Below are positions 61,951 through 64,000 of a stretch of 64,000 bases of DNA, in pieces. The DNA comes from Paenibacillus mesophilus (GTDB taxonomy: Bacteria; Bacillota; Bacilli; Paenibacillales; NBRC-103111): positions 124,001 to 188,000 of the forward strand of contig NZ_VCRA01000014.1 of assembly GCF_005938385.1 (NCBI RefSeq), given 5' to 3'. Made by a program: the position numbers and the translations under genes. Below the pieces are notes generated by a model. That model was not told the origin of the DNA. It was given only the letters and a program-made list of their open reading frames with translations, and made no database searches. The stretch's first letter is position 1; each line of letters opens with the position of its first letter.

Positions 61951-63342
61951 GTGAACAAGTGGATAAGAGGAACGAACGCGACGGTCATCTCGATCGCCGT
62001 GATCGGGATATTTATTATCGTAACGCTCTTCCTGAATTCGATGAAGGGCATTCAATGGGATTTGAGCGAGAACAAAAAATATTCGCTGTCCGATCAGACG
62101 ATCTCCGTGCTGAAGAAGCTGGACAAGGATATCAAAATAACGATGTTCACCGGGGGCGGATCGGCCGACGACAGCATCATGTACCGGGACATCCGCGATT
62201 TGCTGAACGAATACAAGAAGCGTTCGGACAAAATTACGTTCGAGGAAATCGATCCGAACCGGGACCCGGCGAAGGCGCAGGAGTACAAAATCGACCAGGC
62301 CGGTACGATTATTTTCGAAATGGGCGAGAAGCAGAAGAAGGTGTACAGCTATGAGCTGTTCATGTCGGGACAGGCGCAAGGCTCCTACAACTTTATGGGG
62401 GAGAGTAAATTCACGCAGTCGATCATGGGCATGATTACCGACGTGAAGCACCCGATCTACTTCCTGACCGGCCACAACGAGCTGCCGTCCGCCCAAATCG
62501 CGATGTTCCGCTCCTCGCTTGAAGGCGAGAACTATGCGATCAAAGATTTGAACCTGTTCAAGGAAGCGGCGATTCCGGCCGATGCGGAAGCGGTATTCAT
62601 TCTCGGTCCGCAAACCGACCTCGATCCGAAGGAAGTCGCTTTGCTGAAGGAATACGTACAGGGCAAGGGCAAGCTGTTCATAGCGTTCGGCTATTCCAAG
62701 GACATGCAGAACATGAAAAACTTCGACGAGCTGCTCGCCGCCGTGAACGTCAAAAACGGCAAGGCCGTCGTAGTCGAAACCGGGCGGACGTTGTACAACA
62801 ACCCGCTGACGATCGTACCGAACATCGAATTCCATACCATTACAAACGATTTGGCCGACCAAAACCGCGTAGTCGTGCTTCCTGTTGCGGCGGCTCTTTC
62901 GACCGAAGCGGGCAACCCGGACTGGAAAGCCAACGCTCTGTTGAAGTCGACGGACAAAGCTTATGGCGAAACCGATTTGAACCAGCTTACTTCAAATGCT
63001 TCGAAACAGGATCCCGCGGACCTGAAAGGGCCGATCGATATGGCTTACGCCGTCATGAACAAGGACAACAAGCCGAAAGCAATCGTCATCGGGAACGCCC
63101 AGTTCTTACAGGACCAAATTTTGGCCGAGCAAGGCAACCGCGATTTCGCCTTGAACAGCGTCAACTGGATGCAGGAGCTGACCGATCAGATCTCGATCCG
63201 TCCTCGTGAAGAAGCGGCGATGCAGCAAGCGTTCATTATGCCGAACAAAGCGAAAATGATTTTCTACGGAACCATTGTCATTTTCCCACTTGCGATACTC
63301 GCATTGGGCGGAGCCATCTGGTGGAGGAGGCGGAAAGGATGA
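61951..63342 (+). CDS. GldG-like auxiliary protein of an ABC exporter
   Basis: 463 residues. N-terminal membrane segment (about 12-30), a large extracytoplasmic ABC_transp_aux domain (about 35-430: SLSDQTISVLKKL, FLTGHNELPS), a second membrane segment (about 430-452) and a short basic tail WWRRRKG. GTG start behind AGGAGGAA. Part of the same operon. The large domain probably binds a substrate or cell-wall component outside. Confidence 0.86.
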   Translation: MNKWIRGTNATVISIAVIGIFIIVTLFLNSMKGIQWDLSENKKYSLSDQTISVLKKLDKDIKITMFTGGGSADDSIMYRDIRDLLNEYKKRSDKITFEEIDPNRDPAKAQEYKIDQAGTIIFEMGEKQKKVYSYELFMSGQAQGSYNFMGESKFTQSIMGMITDVKHPIYFLTGHNELPSAQIAMFRSSLEGENYAIKDLNLFKEAAIPADAEAVFILGPQTDLDPKEVALLKEYVQGKGKLFIAFGYSKDMQNMKNFDELLAAVNVKNGKAVVVETGRTLYNNPLTIVPNIEFHTITNDLADQNRVVVLPVAAALSTEAGNPDWKANALLKSTDKAYGETDLNQLTSNASKQDPADLKGPIDMAYAVMNKDNKPKAIVIGNAQFLQDQILAEQGNRDFALNSVNWMQELTDQISIRPREEAAMQQAFIMPNKAKMIFYGTIVIFPLAILALGGAIWWRRRKG

Positions 63343-64000
63343 AACGGTTCATTCCGACGATCATTCTCGTCGTCGTGTGCATCGGGGCGTTCTGGTATGC
63401 CTCCAGCCAATCGTTTTTCAAGAAAGAGGACGATGCATCCAAGCCCAAGCCGATAGTTACGGTGAAGCAAGGCGACATCACGGGGATCAAGATCAAGCAG
63501 GGCGGCGTGGAGATGCAGAAGAAGGACGGGAAATGGGCGCTCACCAAGCCTGCTGCCTATCCGACGAATGCCTATTCCGGCGACAGCTGGACCGGGGCGT
63601 TCGTGGCACTGACGCAGGATAGCGTGATCGACGAGAATCCGGCTGACTTGTCGAAGTACGGCTTGTCGAGTCCGGAGCAGGAGTTTGCTGCCACGCTCGC
63701 GGACGGCTCGTCCAAAACATTGCAGATCGGTTCGCCGTTGCCGATCGCGGGCCATCATTATGCCAAGCTGAAGGAAGCTCCGGCGGTATTCCGCGTGGCC
63801 GACGATCAGATCAAAGGACTGCAGAAAGATGTGGTCGAGTTCGTGGACAAAAGTCCGTTCCAGATGACGTACAACGAAGTGTCGGGCGTACAGATGGAAT
63901 GGAAAGGAGCCGCCAAGACGCTGCAAAAGGTCGATGTGGCCAAACCGTCCAACGAATCGGCCTGGAAGCTGGGCGACAAGGAGCTGAAGGGCACCGACGT
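63339..64000 (+). CDS. DUF4340 protein, 3' end outside the window
   Basis: Starts with ATG at 63339, overlapping the previous stop codon by 4 bp (AAAGG upstream), and is open to the window end, so 220 residues are visible. N-terminal signal anchor (about 4-22), then a repetitive extracytoplasmic domain of the DUF4340 type (KYGLSSPEQEF, ITGIKIK). DUF4340 proteins regularly accompany GldG-like exporters. Function unknown. Confidence 0.82.
   Translation, partial: MKRFIPTIILVVVCIGAFWYASSQSFFKKEDDASKPKPIVTVKQGDITGIKIKQGGVEMQKKDGKWALTKPAAYPTNAYSGDSWTGAFVALTQDSVIDENPADLSKYGLSSPEQEFAATLADGSSKTLQIGSPLPIAGHHYAKLKEAPAVFRVADDQIKGLQKDVVEFVDKSPFQMTYNEVSGVQMEWKGAAKTLQKVDVAKPSNESAWKLGDKELKGTD

Noticed and set aside
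1-64000. CRISPR arrays, tRNA or rRNA genes, insertion sequences, prophage
   Set aside because: None seen on either strand when reading the gaps; the only tandem repeats are the three 38-bp units at 39719-39830.

Overview
The window looks like chromosomal DNA of a moderately GC-rich, flagellated, endospore-former-type Firmicute, most likely Paenibacillaceae (Paenibacillus/Cohnella-like). The reasons are strong AGGAGG ribosome binding sites, frequent TTG and GTG starts, a long-form HPF, a RelA-independent housekeeping order (flagellar chaperone, csp, hpf, secA, prfB ... ftsE, ftsX, ctpB, minJ-like ... uvrB, uvrA) matching the Bacillus secA-uvrBA neighbourhood, and sets of AraC regulators and solute-binding proteins typical of that family. 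No rRNA, tRNA, CRISPR, phage or insertion sequence was seen.

Layout. 1-7 kb: end of a flagellar region (FliT-like), cold-shock protein, hpf with a structured leader, an M50 protease, secA and prfB with its programmed +1 frameshift. Three consensus DnaA boxes lie in the csp and hpf upstream regions. 7-16.5 kb: a YitT-type membrane protein and a complete arginine pathway argC-J-B-D-F-G-H behind a promoter with an ARG-box-like operator. 16.6-20 kb: a PhyH-family oxygenase, an AraC regulator and a VanW protein. 20-26 kb: the division and cell-wall block ftsE, ftsX, a secreted M23 hydrolase with a coiled coil (PcsB/EnvC-like), ctpB and a minJ-like PDZ membrane protein. 26-29 kb, minus strand: motA, motB and an orphan trpB. 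29-34 kb: uvrB and uvrA behind a LexA-like operator. 34-40 kb: an orphan sugar-type binding lipoprotein with two AraC regulators, a siroheme nitrite/sulfite reductase, and a small membrane protein preceded by three tandem 38-bp repeats.

40.1-47.1 kb, minus strand, is the most interesting part: a tightly packed six-gene operon with its own promoter. It encodes a large membrane-anchored beta-propeller protein, an acyl carrier protein, a class II aminoacyl-tRNA-synthetase-like amino acid:carrier protein ligase, an SGNH/DltD-like protein, a 36-residue membrane microprotein ending in FIYEGF (DltX-like, FxYxxF), and an MBOAT acyltransferase (DltB-like). The logic is that of the dlt teichoic acid D-alanylation pathway, but the adenylating enzyme DltA is replaced by a synthetase paralogue. 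The predicted role is to attach an amino acid, perhaps glycine or alanine, to a cell-surface polymer.

47-64 kb: a PfkB sugar kinase with a metallophosphoesterase, a two-module U32 protein (RlhA-like), a five-gene partner-switching signalling operon (BTAD regulator, catalytically degenerate PP2C paralogue, intact PP2C phosphatase, RsbW-like kinase, STAS antagonist), a divergent MarR/MFS pair with two clear operators, an 870-bp non-coding stretch with several terminators, and a GldA/GldF/GldG/DUF4340 ABC export system cut by the window end.
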